A stretch of 64,000 nt of DNA, from the NCBI GenBank assembly GCA_963667435.1, contig OY763414.1:1054001-1118000 (forward strand), written 5' to 3'. Below are positions 18,423-28,017 of the stretch, piece after piece (positions within the stretch are counted from its first letter, which is position 1; the number at the start of each line of letters is the position of its first letter). The stretch is from Marispirochaeta sp963667435 (GTDB lineage: Bacteria > Spirochaetota > Spirochaetia > JC444 > Marispirochaetaceae). The notes under the pieces are model-generated. The model made no database searches. It was not told the origin of the DNA and saw nothing but the letters and a program-made list of their open reading frames with translations. Position numbers and translations under genes: made by a program.

Positions 18423-19909
18423 ATGAGAGACAACAGATTTCACATTATGAATTATGCAATTGTCATTTTATTAACAGCCCTTGTATTTGCCGGTTGTGCC
18501 GGCACTCCTGCCCTATCTTCCAGCTCCCCGGATGAAAACTTGCAAAAAGCAGAAGCCCCGGCATGGCTGAACAGTCCACCGGCTGAGGAAGGCTATTTCT
18601 ACGGCATTGGCTGCGGGCTGGATGTCTCGGAAGCCAGACAGAAATCAATCGTAAATATCGGCCAGCAGTACCGCACCCATATATACAGTGCCATTGAGAA
18701 CAGCCTTAAAAGAGGCGACACCTCAGGAAAGGCGATGCTTGAATCGGTCAATCACCAGATGACCAGCCAAAAGGTGGTTGGTGCCAAAATTTTTGACCAG
18801 TATACCGATACCGGCGGTACCTGCTGGGTTTTAAGCAGGGCACCTCTTGACTGCGCCCTTGATACCGCGGAAGGGGTGATTCTCAGCTACAGCCTGGATA
18901 TAAAAGAGAAAGCCTTCAACACTGAATCAATTATCGAAAAACTGGAAGTCAACCTGGAGCAGGCAGGGAAGAACTATGAGATATACCTTCAGGATGAATC
19001 CGTAAAAATTCCCCCCATGATGATCAGCGTTGACGGCAATATTGAGGACTGGGGAACGGTCCAGCCTTTTATTTCTGACCCTGCCGGCGACTCAAGCGGA
19101 ACTGTCGGTGGTACCGACATTGAGGGGATCTACTTTGCCCACGACGGGAGTTCATTGTATCTGCTCTATGATCTGGCAGACGGACGCCCGGGCAAGAGCG
19201 GACTTTTCTATGCGGTTGGCTTGAGAGATAAAAACAGCTCCTGGGAGAGGCTTCTCTTTACTCAGTACAACGGAGGCTGGTCAACCGGCATCGATATGCA
19301 AACCGACAAACAGGGGCACCACAAAATGGTTTCACAGGGAACCCTCAGTTTCCGGACGGCCATATTGAAACAAAATACAGCCTGAAGGACCTTGAACTTC
19401 CGCCTAGTGCTCAAATAGATGTCCACGCATGGCTCGATCCCAGCGGGCAGGCGTATGACATGACTGGCTCCCGGCAGCTGTTGATTGACCTTGAACAGTC
19501 CTATTTTGTCTACCAGGGAAGAATCCATGGGAAGCAAGTTGCGGGATTGAGTTTTTCACCGAAAGTACAACTTACAGGCGACAGTCATGCTCCTTCCGGG
19601 TTACGTCTATTCTCTATTACTAATACGGTGATGATTGAGGATGGTAATGATGAACGCATTGACCTACGTTTTACCCCGGAGTCATTAAAAGTTGGAGAAA
19701 CATACCGTCTTTCCCTGGGCTCCAGAAAATCGTACTACTTTATTGGAAGCAGTATTATTCAGAAAATTGAAGGCTACAGCGGCAACGAGGCCTCCGGAAA
19801 TATTTATCTTGAAAGCTACGACGGCAACCATATCATCGGAAACTTTTCACTCATATCAAACGATAATAAAAGCATTGTGCAGGGGCTGTTTAATGTGAGG
19901 CTGCCGTGA
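18423..19909 (+). pseudogene. LPP20-like secreted lipoprotein, frameshifted
   Basis: The first frame (320 aa) begins with a lipoprotein signal (IVILLTALVFAGC) and an LPP20-like domain (PAWLNSPPAEEGYFYGIGCG, then an A/S-rich helix), followed by a beta-sandwich region opening with SVDGNIEDWGTVQPF. It ends at 19383-19385. The same domain plainly continues in another frame from about 19350 as FPDGHIETKYSLKDLELP and runs to a TGA at 19907-19909. A one-base change near 19335-19355 would join the two into a protein of about 495 aa. Its function is unknown; proteins of this style are outer-surface lipoproteins. No partner genes are evident. Confidence 0.75.
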
Positions 19910-19916
19910 TCTTTCC

Positions 19917-20466
19917 TCAATAAAACCCCAGTGAAAAGGCAATCCAGTTTTCAGGAATCAAATAGCGTGGCCCTCCCCGCTCGGCACTGGTATAGCCCCC
20001 GAATATCCAGGCCCTGCACAAGCTTCCGGACGGTCCAGTTTGTTCCATCAGCCTCAATGTGGTCGATAATGGCCCAGGTGTTATCTTCATAAGGGTCCCG
20101 GTTGCTGTAGAGAATCCAGCCGCTTTCACCGGAATCTCAGGTAATACTCATCCAGGTTTGAGTCTTTTCTTCGGAGAGATCTGTGCGTACAAAAATGCGG
20201 TCGATATCGATGTAATCACCTAACTCGAGGGTATGTATCTGCTGCGCCCCGGAAAATCCGGGAGAGCTCCAGACCGTTCGGTTAACCGAATCTGAAAGAT
20301 CTCCGATTTCTATCCGTTGGACATACTTGCGGACAATGATTTTCGCATTACCTGATTGGGTTTCGGAGAGGACAGTGCCGTTGCTGTCGGCATAATCGGG
20401 GGTGTCAGGAAACAGGATAGTGGTACAGAAGAGCAGGATACAGGCAATAAAAAGCTTATGATTCAT
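19917..20466 (-). pseudogene. Secreted SH3-like protein, nonsense codon plus frameshift
   Basis: The first 109 codons encode a signal peptide (NHKLFIACILLFCTTILFPD) and a beta-rich region with LELGDYIDIDRIFVRTDL. An in-frame TGA at 20137-20139 interrupts QTWMSIT, after which the same frame continues sensibly as DSGESGWILYSNRDPYEDN and WTVRKLVQ. A further frame change near 20010-20030 leads into WIFGGYTSAERGGP and a terminal TGA at 19917-19919. The last motif is typical of bacterial SH3-like domains in secreted proteins. Two independent lesions suggest a decayed gene. It faces the lipoprotein pseudogene tail to tail. Confidence 0.65.
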
Positions 20467-20623
20467 ACACGATGACCTTTCTGATTATTATTTTCAAATT
20501 GGATTTTATCTGTTTGTATTACGATGTGGAAAGTGAAAAACCATATTTCAAATATAACCCTTTTACCTTTTCGTCGATAGCATCAACCGCAATGCTTCTT
20601 ATCCTGAAAACCGGAATCAGATA

Positions 20624-20869
20624 TTACTTCATGCTGGAATGAATCATATAATGCCGCAGGATTCTATTGATACGGGTCTGGTATCCGGGACCGCTTTTTC
20701 TGAAGAATTCAATTAGATCTTCATCAAGCCGGATTGTAACGGAAATCTTGTTCGGCTGCTCAATGACTGCATTTTCCCAGAAGCTGTCATTAAGCGCAGG
20801 TATATCACTGTAATCAATTCTCATCTCACCGACATGGTCGGCATGCTCATTGTTTCTGGATTTGTTCAT
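20624..20869 (-). CDS. brnA: BrnA-family antitoxin
   Basis: An 81-aa protein with the BrnA C-terminal ribbon-helix-helix pattern KISVTIRLDEDLIEFFRKSG followed by YQTRINRILRHYM. The ATG at 20869 is chosen because GGAGG precedes it by five bases; an upstream in-frame start has no such signal. It overlaps the 3' end of the brnT remnant by 23 bases, the normal toxin-antitoxin order. BrnA neutralises the BrnT ribonuclease and represses the operon through its RHH domain. Here it is intact although the toxin gene is not. Confidence 0.85.
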   Translation of the reverse strand: MNKSRNNEHADHVGEMRIDYSDIPALNDSFWENAVIEQPNKISVTIRLDEDLIEFFRKSGPGYQTRINRILRHYMIHSSMK

Positions 20870-21128
20870 AATACCTCCGGCGTTCACGCTCATTTGCCTT
20901 TCTATCTGAAATTATCCGGAACCGTTGTCCTCTGCAGGTATAAACGGCAACAATCACAGTTCCCGAGGCTATCTCACCGACTGTGAGCCACCGGGTCTCA
21001 CCGTAGTCTCTGCGATCATCCTCAGCTGTCAGGCGAACACTGAAGAACACCTCAATTGCAGTTGCGAATGAAATACCGTGCTTCTGAATATTGCTGCGGT
21101 TTTTGTTCTAATCCCATTCAAACTGCAT
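20847..21128 (-). pseudogene. brnT: BrnT-family toxin with stop at codon 7
   Basis: From ATG 21128 the frame reads MQFEWD, then TAG (21108-21110), then NKNRSNIQKHGISFATAIEVFF and on to DDRRDYGETRWLTVGE, VVAVYT-like strands and RIISDRKANERERRRYYE. This is the whole BrnT ribonuclease fold with its KHGI and RIISARKA-type motifs, interrupted only by the amber codon where the family has Glu or Lys. The longest ATG-initiated open frame left (67 aa from 21050) lacks the N-terminal strand and the KHGI motif, so toxin activity should be lost. It overlaps brnA at its 3' end. Confidence 0.82.
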
Positions 21129-21185
21129 TAATAAATTATGACAATGTATTTACATTTGTCAATACTGATATAACATTGACAATAT

Positions 21186-22916
21186 CTACTCCATCACCTT
21201 CCGCCAGCTGCCGAAGCTGCTGATATCCTCAGCGCCTTCCAGCCCCAGAGGTTCGGCCAGAAATCCGGTAACCCAACGTCCGTCTTCAAGCTTTATTTTC
21301 CCCAATCCCAGGGGAGATGGAATGGCAGTAAGAAATCCGCCGAGTCCGCTTTCGGGAATCTTCCAGACCTCAACCTCCACCTGAACTCCGTCCTCTTTAA
21401 CCCGGACAAGCCCCGGTTTGGGAGGCGTTCCAGGAAGCCTGTAGAAGCGATATTCCTGGGCAGTCATAATAGTTTCAGACAGACGGGCACCCCGCTCTAT
21501 CAGCTGGTAATTAAGCGGAAATCCGCTCAGATGCGCACCGCAGACGGCAACCCCTGCAAACTTCCCCGGATGTGCCTCGGTCCAGCGGGAACCGATATTC
21601 ATAAGAAGCTGATCTTTAAACGCCGGCGCACAGATGGTGATGCCGAAGGGAAAATTAGCCTTAGTAAATCCCGCAGGCAGGGCCAGGGCGGAGAGGTCCA
21701 GCAGGTTCATGAAGTTGGTGTAGTAACCCAGGTTTGAATTGAGCTGTATGGGGTCTGCTTCCACTTCCGCAATGGTGTAGGCCGTTCCGGCTGTGGGCAT
21801 AAGCATAAAGTCGATATTATCCCACACCTTCTCACTCTGCTTCCGGTACTCCGCCAGCTTATATTCCGCCCGGAAAAGATCCAGAGCTGAATATTCAACA
21901 CCCTTACTGATAATAGTCCTGGTGGCAGGCCAGATTGAGTCGGGCTGTGTTTTAAGAAAATCTTCAATGGCAGCATAGCGCTCGGTTACCCAGGGCCCCT
22001 GATAGAGCAGTTCCGCCGCTTTTATAAAAGGTTCCGCATCAATCTCAACCTTCCGGTACCCAAGGGATTCCATTTTAAGCACCGCTTCTTCAAACAGCCT
22101 TTCATATTCGCCGTTGCCGAAGAACTTCAGAAGCTTCTTATCCGGAACTCCGTAGCTCAAGCCTCTTGAAGGTACAAGACTCTCCGAAACAGGAAAGGCT
22201 CGTGACCAGGCATCATCGGTGTCATCCACACTAACCACCGGGGCTATCCGCTCAATATCCGCGGTGGATAGTGCAAAAACCGAAACACAATCCAGTGAGC
22301 GGCAGGCGGGAACAACCCCTGCAGTACTGAGAACGCCCCTGGTGGGCTTCCACCCGACAAGATTATTTAAGGCCGCCGGTACCCTGCCGGAGCCTGCGGT
22401 ATCGGTTCCAAGAGAAAAGCTCACCAGCCCGTTGGCCACGGCGGAGGCAGAACCTGCGCTTGACCCTCCGGGTATGTAATCCCGGTTATAGCTGTTTGGA
22501 GCTACACCGTAGGGAGACCGGGTACCCACAAGGCCCGTTGCAAACTGATCGAGGTTGGTCTTTCCCACAGGAATAGCTCCCGCTGCAATCAGCAAATCAA
22601 CCACAAAGGAGCTCTTTTCCGGGGTATAGGCATAATCCGGACAGCCTGCCGTAGTGGGAACTCCTGCAAGATCAATATTGTCTTTAATTGCAAAGGGAAT
22701 ACCATACAGTGGCAGTTCCTGAAGGCTCTGCCCCTCTATAGCAGAGGCATACTCCAGCAGCTTTTCCTCCGGCAGCAGAGTAATCCAGACAGCATTGTAT
22801 TCTTCCGCCGAAGATCGCCGGTAAATTTCCTGTACTAAATCTGAAGGGGTAAAACTCTTCTTCCGGTATCCTTCAAGAAGAACATCTATGCTCAGTTCAA
22901 TATTATGTATACTCAT
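21186..22916 (-). CDS. atzF: Allophanate hydrolase
   Basis: A 576-aa amidase-signature enzyme that hydrolyses allophanate to ammonia and CO2. The catalytic triad is readable as Lys78 (GIPFAIKDN), cis-Ser152 (PGGSSAGS) and nucleophile Ser176 (GTDTAGSGR). The C-terminal region (about 460-576) is the AtzF extension, with RFYRLPGTPPKPGL. It is the last gene of the operon, 26 bases after the carboxylase, whose product feeds it either directly (urea route) or through the DUF1989 deiminase (guanidine route). The length is typical of a stand-alone bacterial AtzF. Confidence 0.93.
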   Translation of the reverse strand: MSIHNIELSIDVLLEGYRKKSFTPSDLVQEIYRRSSAEEYNAVWITLLPEEKLLEYASAIEGQSLQELPLYGIPFAIKDNIDLAGVPTTAGCPDYAYTPEKSSFVVDLLIAAGAIPVGKTNLDQFATGLVGTRSPYGVAPNSYNRDYIPGGSSAGSASAVANGLVSFSLGTDTAGSGRVPAALNNLVGWKPTRGVLSTAGVVPACRSLDCVSVFALSTADIERIAPVVSVDDTDDAWSRAFPVSESLVPSRGLSYGVPDKKLLKFFGNGEYERLFEEAVLKMESLGYRKVEIDAEPFIKAAELLYQGPWVTERYAAIEDFLKTQPDSIWPATRTIISKGVEYSALDLFRAEYKLAEYRKQSEKVWDNIDFMLMPTAGTAYTIAEVEADPIQLNSNLGYYTNFMNLLDLSALALPAGFTKANFPFGITICAPAFKDQLLMNIGSRWTEAHPGKFAGVAVCGAHLSGFPLNYQLIERGARLSETIMTAQEYRFYRLPGTPPKPGLVRVKEDGVQVEVEVWKIPESGLGGFLTAIPSPLGLGKIKLEDGRWVTGFLAEPLGLEGAEDISSFGSWRKVME

Positions 22917-22942
22917 TTGGTACCTTCCAGGTTTTTCTAGTT

Positions 22943-25900
22943 TTATTCAGCGGGACGGAGACTTGCGAGCAGTCCGCCTGCGTTAATGTGTTCTCCCTCG
23001 GCACAGAGAATCTCTTCCACGATTCCACTGCACGGGGATGGGACGGCAATTTCGGTCTTCATGCTCTCCATAATAATTAGGGTATCCCCTTCACAGACCT
23101 CCATCCCGGCGGATACCGCCTGTTTCCAGACACTGCCGGATACCGGAGTTTCAATACCGAGGCAGCCCACACCTATAGTCTGCTCCAAACGCTCCCCGGA
23201 TCCGGTGGAATGCTGTTCCGCCGAAAAGTTTGCCTGACCGGTGCGTTCCCATTCTTCTCTCTCGGCCTGAAAAGCCGCTTTCTGCGTTGTACTGAATGTG
23301 AGAATGTCTTCAGACTTTTCCTCTATAAGCTCATAATAATCAGATAGTTTGAAGGTGGTTTCCTCTATTTGCGGGGTAAAAAGTCCCAGGGGAAAATCCC
23401 TGCGGATATCCATCAGTTCTTCGTGACTGACCGGGTAGAAACGGATCTGGTCGAAAAAGCGCAGCAGCCAGGGCTTGCCGTCGGTAAAGCAGTTGGTCTG
23501 GTGGTAGCGGTTCCACATCTGCAGGGTTCTGCCCACAAACTGATAGCCCCCGGGCCCCTCCATGCCGTAGACGCAGAGATAGGCCCCGCCGATTCCCACG
23601 GCATTTTCCGGCGTCCAGGTACGGGCAGGGTTGTACTTGGTGGTTACCAGCCGGTGGGCAGGGTTCAGCGGGGTTGCAACCGGTGCGCCCAGATATACAT
23701 CTCCCAGGCCCATAACCAGGTAACTGGCCTCAAAGAGAATCTCCTTAACCGCCTCACCCGAATCCAGACCATTGATGCGACGGATAAATTCGATATTCGA
23801 TGGACACCATGGTGCTCCCGGCCGGACTGTGGCGGTATACTTTTCAATAGCCAGCCGGGTGGCTTCATCATCCCAGCTCAAGGGCAAATGAACAACCCGG
23901 GAAGGAAGCTCCAGTTCTTCACACCCGGCCAGACCGGCAAGCCCCTCGGCCAGTACTTCAATAAGTTCCGCCTGGCTGATAACAGTATGGTTGAACTGTA
24001 TCTGAAGGGAACGTATTCCCGGTGACATTTCGAGAACACCCGGCACCGCCATCTCTTCCAGGGAGAGCATAAGGGCGTGGATCTGGAAGCGAAGGGCAAT
24101 ATCGAGTACCGGCTCACCTAATTCAACCAGAACTGCCCCTTCGCCGCAGCGCCTGCAAACCGCCCGGGCCCTGTCGCTTGATGCAGGAAACTCACAGATC
24201 AGCGGCTGGGTTTCAATCAGTTCAGCTTCCGTATCTTCTGCTGTTTCAGACGACACAGAAAGACACCGTATAGCATCCTCCCGGGACAGGTAAAGTTCCC
24301 GTGCATAGCGATCACTCACCGGTTTAAAGCTTACCCTGTCCCCCGGCTTAAGCTGTCCCATCTTCCACTGTTCCGCCTGAATAATGGTAACAGGACAGAC
24401 AAAACCGCCCAGACTTGGGCCATCGGGGCCGAGAATAACCGGCATATCACCGGTAAAGTCCACTGCCCCCACCATATAGGCATTATCATGAATATTTGAA
24501 GGATGAAGCCCAGCCTCACCGCCGTCGGGCCTTGCCCATCTTGGAGTAGGCCCGATAAGCCGCACTCCGGTACGATCAGAGTTGTAATGCACCTCCCATG
24601 TGGCTGCGAAAAAATCCTCCATCCCCTGAGGGGTGAAGAAATCCGGAGCACCGTGGGGGCCGTAGATAACCTTTATTTCCCAATCCGAACCAATTACAGG
24701 CTTCAGATTTTCCGGAAGCCTGCCTGTTTCTGCAGATCTGCTCCCGGTACCCGGGTTGAAGCGGAGCACATCTCCGGTTCGCAGTGCCCTGCCGCCGTGG
24801 CCTCCAAACACTCCCAGGGTAAAAGTGGAGCAGCTCCCCAGGTAAAGAGGAACATCCAAGCCTCCCTCTATTAGAAGATAGGACCGCTGTCCCCCCCCCT
24901 GAATCATGCCGATTTTAAGGGTTTCTCCCTCATTTACCTCAACAACTTCCCCGCAGGATACAGTCCGGCCATCAACAGAAGCAGGAATTTCCGCCCCGGT
25001 AATGCAGATACGGGTCTTTGCGCGGAATTTAAGAATCGGTCCGCCCAGCACCATTTCAAGCCCCGCGGCCTCATCGCTGTTTCCTAAAAGCCGGTTTCCC
25101 AGCCTGAAGCTGAAGGAATCCATGGGCCCCGAAGGAGGAACCCCAACCTGCCAGTAGCCGGTCCGGCCCGGATAGTCCTGTACCGTGGTAGCAATCCCGG
25201 GAGAGATTACATCAATTCCCCGGATAGTATAGTTCATTGTTCCAAGCAGACCGGTATACACCCTGCCCTTTCGAAAGGCATCAAGCTCCATAATGGTCCG
25301 CAGATAATCAAGATTGGTTTCAACGCCGGAAATTGAGGTGGCTCCAAGGGCTTTTACCATGGCATCAATTACACTCTTACGGTCTGGTCCTTTTACAATT
25401 ATCTTGGCCAAAAGGGGGTCATAGTGGGAGGTAACTTCAGTGCCGGCAGAAATCCAGCTGTCTATCCTTGCATTGTCCGGAAAAACAACCTCTGTAAGCA
25501 CCCCGCCGGTAGGCTGAAAATCCTTACCCGGATCTTCCGCGTAGAGGCGTACCTGAAGCGCCGCACCGGACTGTTTCAGATTAAAAGCCTCAAGGTTTTC
25601 CATCTCTCCGGCTGCAAGCTTCACCATCCATTCCACCAGATCAACATTAAAGGTTTCTTCAGTTACCGTATGTTCAACCTGCAGCCGGGTGTTGACTTCA
25701 AGAAAATAGAACTCATTGGTACCGGTATCGAGAATAAACTCTACTGTACCGGCAGAACGGTAAGAGGCCCCCTTTGCCAGTCTCAGGGCTGAGGCATGCA
25801 GCTCATTCCGCACAGCATCGGAAAGTCCCGGTGCGGGAGTCTCCTCAACAACCTTCTGGTTGCGTCTCTGCAGCGAGCAGTCCCGGTCGCCGAGAACCAC

Positions 25901-26560
25901 AGCACCGCCTTTACCATCACCGAAGATCTGCACCTCCACATGACGGGCTTGAGCTACATATTTCTCCAGGAACACCCCGGAATCGGCAAAGTTATTCTTT
26001 CCCAACCGCTTGATGCGGCTGAAGGCTTCGTCAAGATCTGATGAGGTGTAACAGAGAGCCATACCGATTCCACCGCCACCGGCGGTGCTCTTGATCATAA
26101 CCGGGTAGCCTATTGCAGCTGCCTCATTAAGGGCTTCTTCTGATGAATCAAGCAAATCTGTTCCCGGCAACAGGGGAACGCTGTTTTCAGCAGCAATCTC
26201 CCGGGCGGTATGCTTGAGTCCGAAACTTTTCAGCTGTTCAGGTTCGGGCCCGATAAAGCCGATTCCCGCAGCTTCACACTCAGAGGCAAATGCCGGGTTC
26301 TCACTTAAAAAACCGTAACCGGGAATTACCGCGTCTGCTCCGGTATCTTTTGCGGCGGTCAGAATTTTGCTTATATCAAGATAGCTCTCTTTTACAGAAG
26401 GACCGCCGATACAGACACTTCTGTCAGCTTCAAGCACGTGAGGGGCAAGTCTGTCCGCCTCGGAAAAGACCGCCACCGACTCCACTCCCATTTTCTGCAG
26501 GGTCCGGATAATTCTGAGAGCGATCTCTCCCCTGTTGGCTACAAGTATGCGGGTAAACAT
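22943..26560 (-). CDS. Biotin-dependent urea/guanidine carboxylase
   Basis: A 1205-aa multidomain enzyme: biotin carboxylase with ATP-grasp (about 1-445; STAGGGGIGMALC, FLEVNTRLQVEH), carboxyltransferase halves related to KipA (from ISPGIATTVQDYPGRTGYWQ near 455) and KipI (about 830-1030; HLPLSWDD, PGAPWCPSN), and a C-terminal biotinyl domain with Lys1168 in MESMKTE. It carboxylates urea to allophanate or guanidine to carboxyguanidine. Family members next to two DUF1989 genes, as here, have been shown to be guanidine carboxylases, so guanidine is the favoured substrate. A diagnostic active-site residue needs an alignment I cannot make reliably by eye. Confidence 0.92.
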   Translation of the reverse strand: MFTRILVANRGEIALRIIRTLQKMGVESVAVFSEADRLAPHVLEADRSVCIGGPSVKESYLDISKILTAAKDTGADAVIPGYGFLSENPAFASECEAAGIGFIGPEPEQLKSFGLKHTAREIAAENSVPLLPGTDLLDSSEEALNEAAAIGYPVMIKSTAGGGGIGMALCYTSSDLDEAFSRIKRLGKNNFADSGVFLEKYVAQARHVEVQIFGDGKGGAVVLGDRDCSLQRRNQKVVEETPAPGLSDAVRNELHASALRLAKGASYRSAGTVEFILDTGTNEFYFLEVNTRLQVEHTVTEETFNVDLVEWMVKLAAGEMENLEAFNLKQSGAALQVRLYAEDPGKDFQPTGGVLTEVVFPDNARIDSWISAGTEVTSHYDPLLAKIIVKGPDRKSVIDAMVKALGATSISGVETNLDYLRTIMELDAFRKGRVYTGLLGTMNYTIRGIDVISPGIATTVQDYPGRTGYWQVGVPPSGPMDSFSFRLGNRLLGNSDEAAGLEMVLGGPILKFRAKTRICITGAEIPASVDGRTVSCGEVVEVNEGETLKIGMIQGGGQRSYLLIEGGLDVPLYLGSCSTFTLGVFGGHGGRALRTGDVLRFNPGTGSRSAETGRLPENLKPVIGSDWEIKVIYGPHGAPDFFTPQGMEDFFAATWEVHYNSDRTGVRLIGPTPRWARPDGGEAGLHPSNIHDNAYMVGAVDFTGDMPVILGPDGPSLGGFVCPVTIIQAEQWKMGQLKPGDRVSFKPVSDRYARELYLSREDAIRCLSVSSETAEDTEAELIETQPLICEFPASSDRARAVCRRCGEGAVLVELGEPVLDIALRFQIHALMLSLEEMAVPGVLEMSPGIRSLQIQFNHTVISQAELIEVLAEGLAGLAGCEELELPSRVVHLPLSWDDEATRLAIEKYTATVRPGAPWCPSNIEFIRRINGLDSGEAVKEILFEASYLVMGLGDVYLGAPVATPLNPAHRLVTTKYNPARTWTPENAVGIGGAYLCVYGMEGPGGYQFVGRTLQMWNRYHQTNCFTDGKPWLLRFFDQIRFYPVSHEELMDIRRDFPLGLFTPQIEETTFKLSDYYELIEEKSEDILTFSTTQKAAFQAEREEWERTGQANFSAEQHSTGSGERLEQTIGVGCLGIETPVSGSVWKQAVSAGMEVCEGDTLIIMESMKTEIAVPSPCSGIVEEILCAEGEHINAGGLLASLRPAE

Positions 26561-26607
26561 GAAAGGCTCCTCTTTCTTCTTCTGTGCTTCTTCTCGAGTT
26601 CTTCCGG

Positions 26608-27252
26608 TCAGTCCCAGATAAGCATGCGTGCAGGTGTAGGGTTGTAAGCATTGCAGGGATTATTCAGCTGGGGACAGTTTGAGACGATACAAAGAATATC
26701 CCTCTCCGCCTTAAGCTCCACGTACTTTCCCGGTGCGGAAATTCCGTCGGAAAAGACCGATCCACCTTCGGGATCAATGGGGACATTCATAAAGAAGTTG
26801 ATATTAGCCGCAAGATCACGTTTTTCAAGGTCAAAATCATTATCCAGCACTGCCTTCAGAAAGCTGTCCCGGCAGTTATGCATATGACGACAGCTCAAGG
26901 GATAGCGGACAGAATTGCTTTCCGCTGCACAGGCACCGCCAAGGGTATCATGACGTCCACAGGTATCGGCGACAATGGTCGCCAAATGCAGCCCCGAAAC
27001 AGAGTAGAGCTTACTTCCGGTACCAAGATACACATTTCCCTGCAGCCGAATTGTCGCCTGGGCATCGTAGTGTTCCTCAGTATCTTCGGCATCAAAGAAT
27101 AGGGTATCCACCGCCTGGTTTCCTTCCATATCGACAATGCGGATGGTCTGCCCCTTCTTAATTTTTTTTATCCAGGACTCCCCGGCGGGAACTACCTCGT
27201 TATAAACTGCTTCATCTTCAATAAGGGTGCTTTCGTGTAATCCTTCAGTCAT
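26608..27252 (-). CDS. DUF1989 protein, carboxyguanidine deiminase subunit (UAAP2-like)
   Basis: A 214-aa DUF1989 protein of the type long called urea-carboxylase-associated protein 2. It shows GESWIKKIKKGQTIRIVDME, GNQAVDTLFFDA, TCGRHDTLGGACAAESN with Cys and His residues suited to bind metal, and FFMNVPIDPEGG. Related pairs (CgdA/CgdB) form carboxyguanidine deiminase, which converts carboxyguanidine to allophanate with release of ammonia. It lies 19 bases after its paralogue and 47 bases before the carboxylase. Confidence 0.87.
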   Translation of the reverse strand: MTEGLHESTLIEDEAVYNEVVPAGESWIKKIKKGQTIRIVDMEGNQAVDTLFFDAEDTEEHYDAQATIRLQGNVYLGTGSKLYSVSGLHLATIVADTCGRHDTLGGACAAESNSVRYPLSCRHMHNCRDSFLKAVLDNDFDLEKRDLAANINFFMNVPIDPEGGSVFSDGISAPGKYVELKAERDILCIVSNCPQLNNPCNAYNPTPARMLIWD

Positions 27253-27271
27253 AGTCTGTTCCTCACTGTTC

Positions 27272-27997
27272 CTAGTAGAGATACCGCTCTGTGTTGATAA
27301 ACCCGCGCTCGTTTTCCTCGCAGAATGTCCGACAGCTGTTATCCTTCGTCGAAACCTCTGATTTCCAGACAGTCAGAGTTACCGGTTTCGGGTTGTATGA
27401 TCCGGAATTATCCATGGGATGGGGGCAGCTGTTGAGAACAATTAGAGACTCCATCTCAGCCTGAAGATCAATATAGGATCCCGCCGGTGAATTACCCTCA
27501 ACCAGAGACATATCCCCGTCAGAATCTACCCGGATGCGGGAAAAGAAATTCACCCCGGCATGAAAATCTCTGCGGGACATTCCGTACTTGGCAATCTCCG
27601 CTAATAGAGAGTCGAATCCGTTACGGACATAATCGTTGCGGTGCTCCTGATAACTCATTTTTCCATATTTCAGGAGAGCTTCCTCCGGAAGAGAAACACC
27701 TCCGATGGGATCATGCCAGCCGCAGGTATCGTTCAGTACTGAAAGAAGAACTCTGCCCATATCTGAATAGAGAACATTCCCTCTGGTAATAAAGGATATG
27801 TGCTGTGCCTTGAGAGTGTCCGCCATATTATAACGCTCGGAATAGTTCCGGGCGTTGAAAACCATGGCGGAAACATTGGCACCGCCTTCTGTATCGGTAA
27901 TACGCAGGGAAGTACCGGCTTTCAGATTATGGGACCAGTTCCAGCCACCAGGCAGTTCCTCACTGTAAAGTATTGTGCTTTCATTAAACTCGCTCAT
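27272..27997 (-). CDS. DUF1989 protein, carboxyguanidine deiminase subunit (UAAP1-like)
   Basis: Paralogue of the next gene (241 aa), matching urea-carboxylase-associated protein 1. It shares the fold landmarks GGANVSAMVFNARNYSERYN, NDTCGWHDPIGG and FFSRIRVDSDGD, and has a C-terminal extension with TFCEENERGFINTERYLY. It is expected to form a heteromeric deiminase with its partner. It is translated 20 bases after the RHH regulator gene, with a GGAGG ribosome site before the ATG. Confidence 0.87.
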   Translation of the reverse strand: MSEFNESTILYSEELPGGWNWSHNLKAGTSLRITDTEGGANVSAMVFNARNYSERYNMADTLKAQHISFITRGNVLYSDMGRVLLSVLNDTCGWHDPIGGVSLPEEALLKYGKMSYQEHRNDYVRNGFDSLLAEIAKYGMSRRDFHAGVNFFSRIRVDSDGDMSLVEGNSPAGSYIDLQAEMESLIVLNSCPHPMDNSGSYNPKPVTLTVWKSEVSTKDNSCRTFCEENERGFINTERYLY

Positions 27998-28017
27998 AAA
28001 AACCTCCGGATAAGGAT

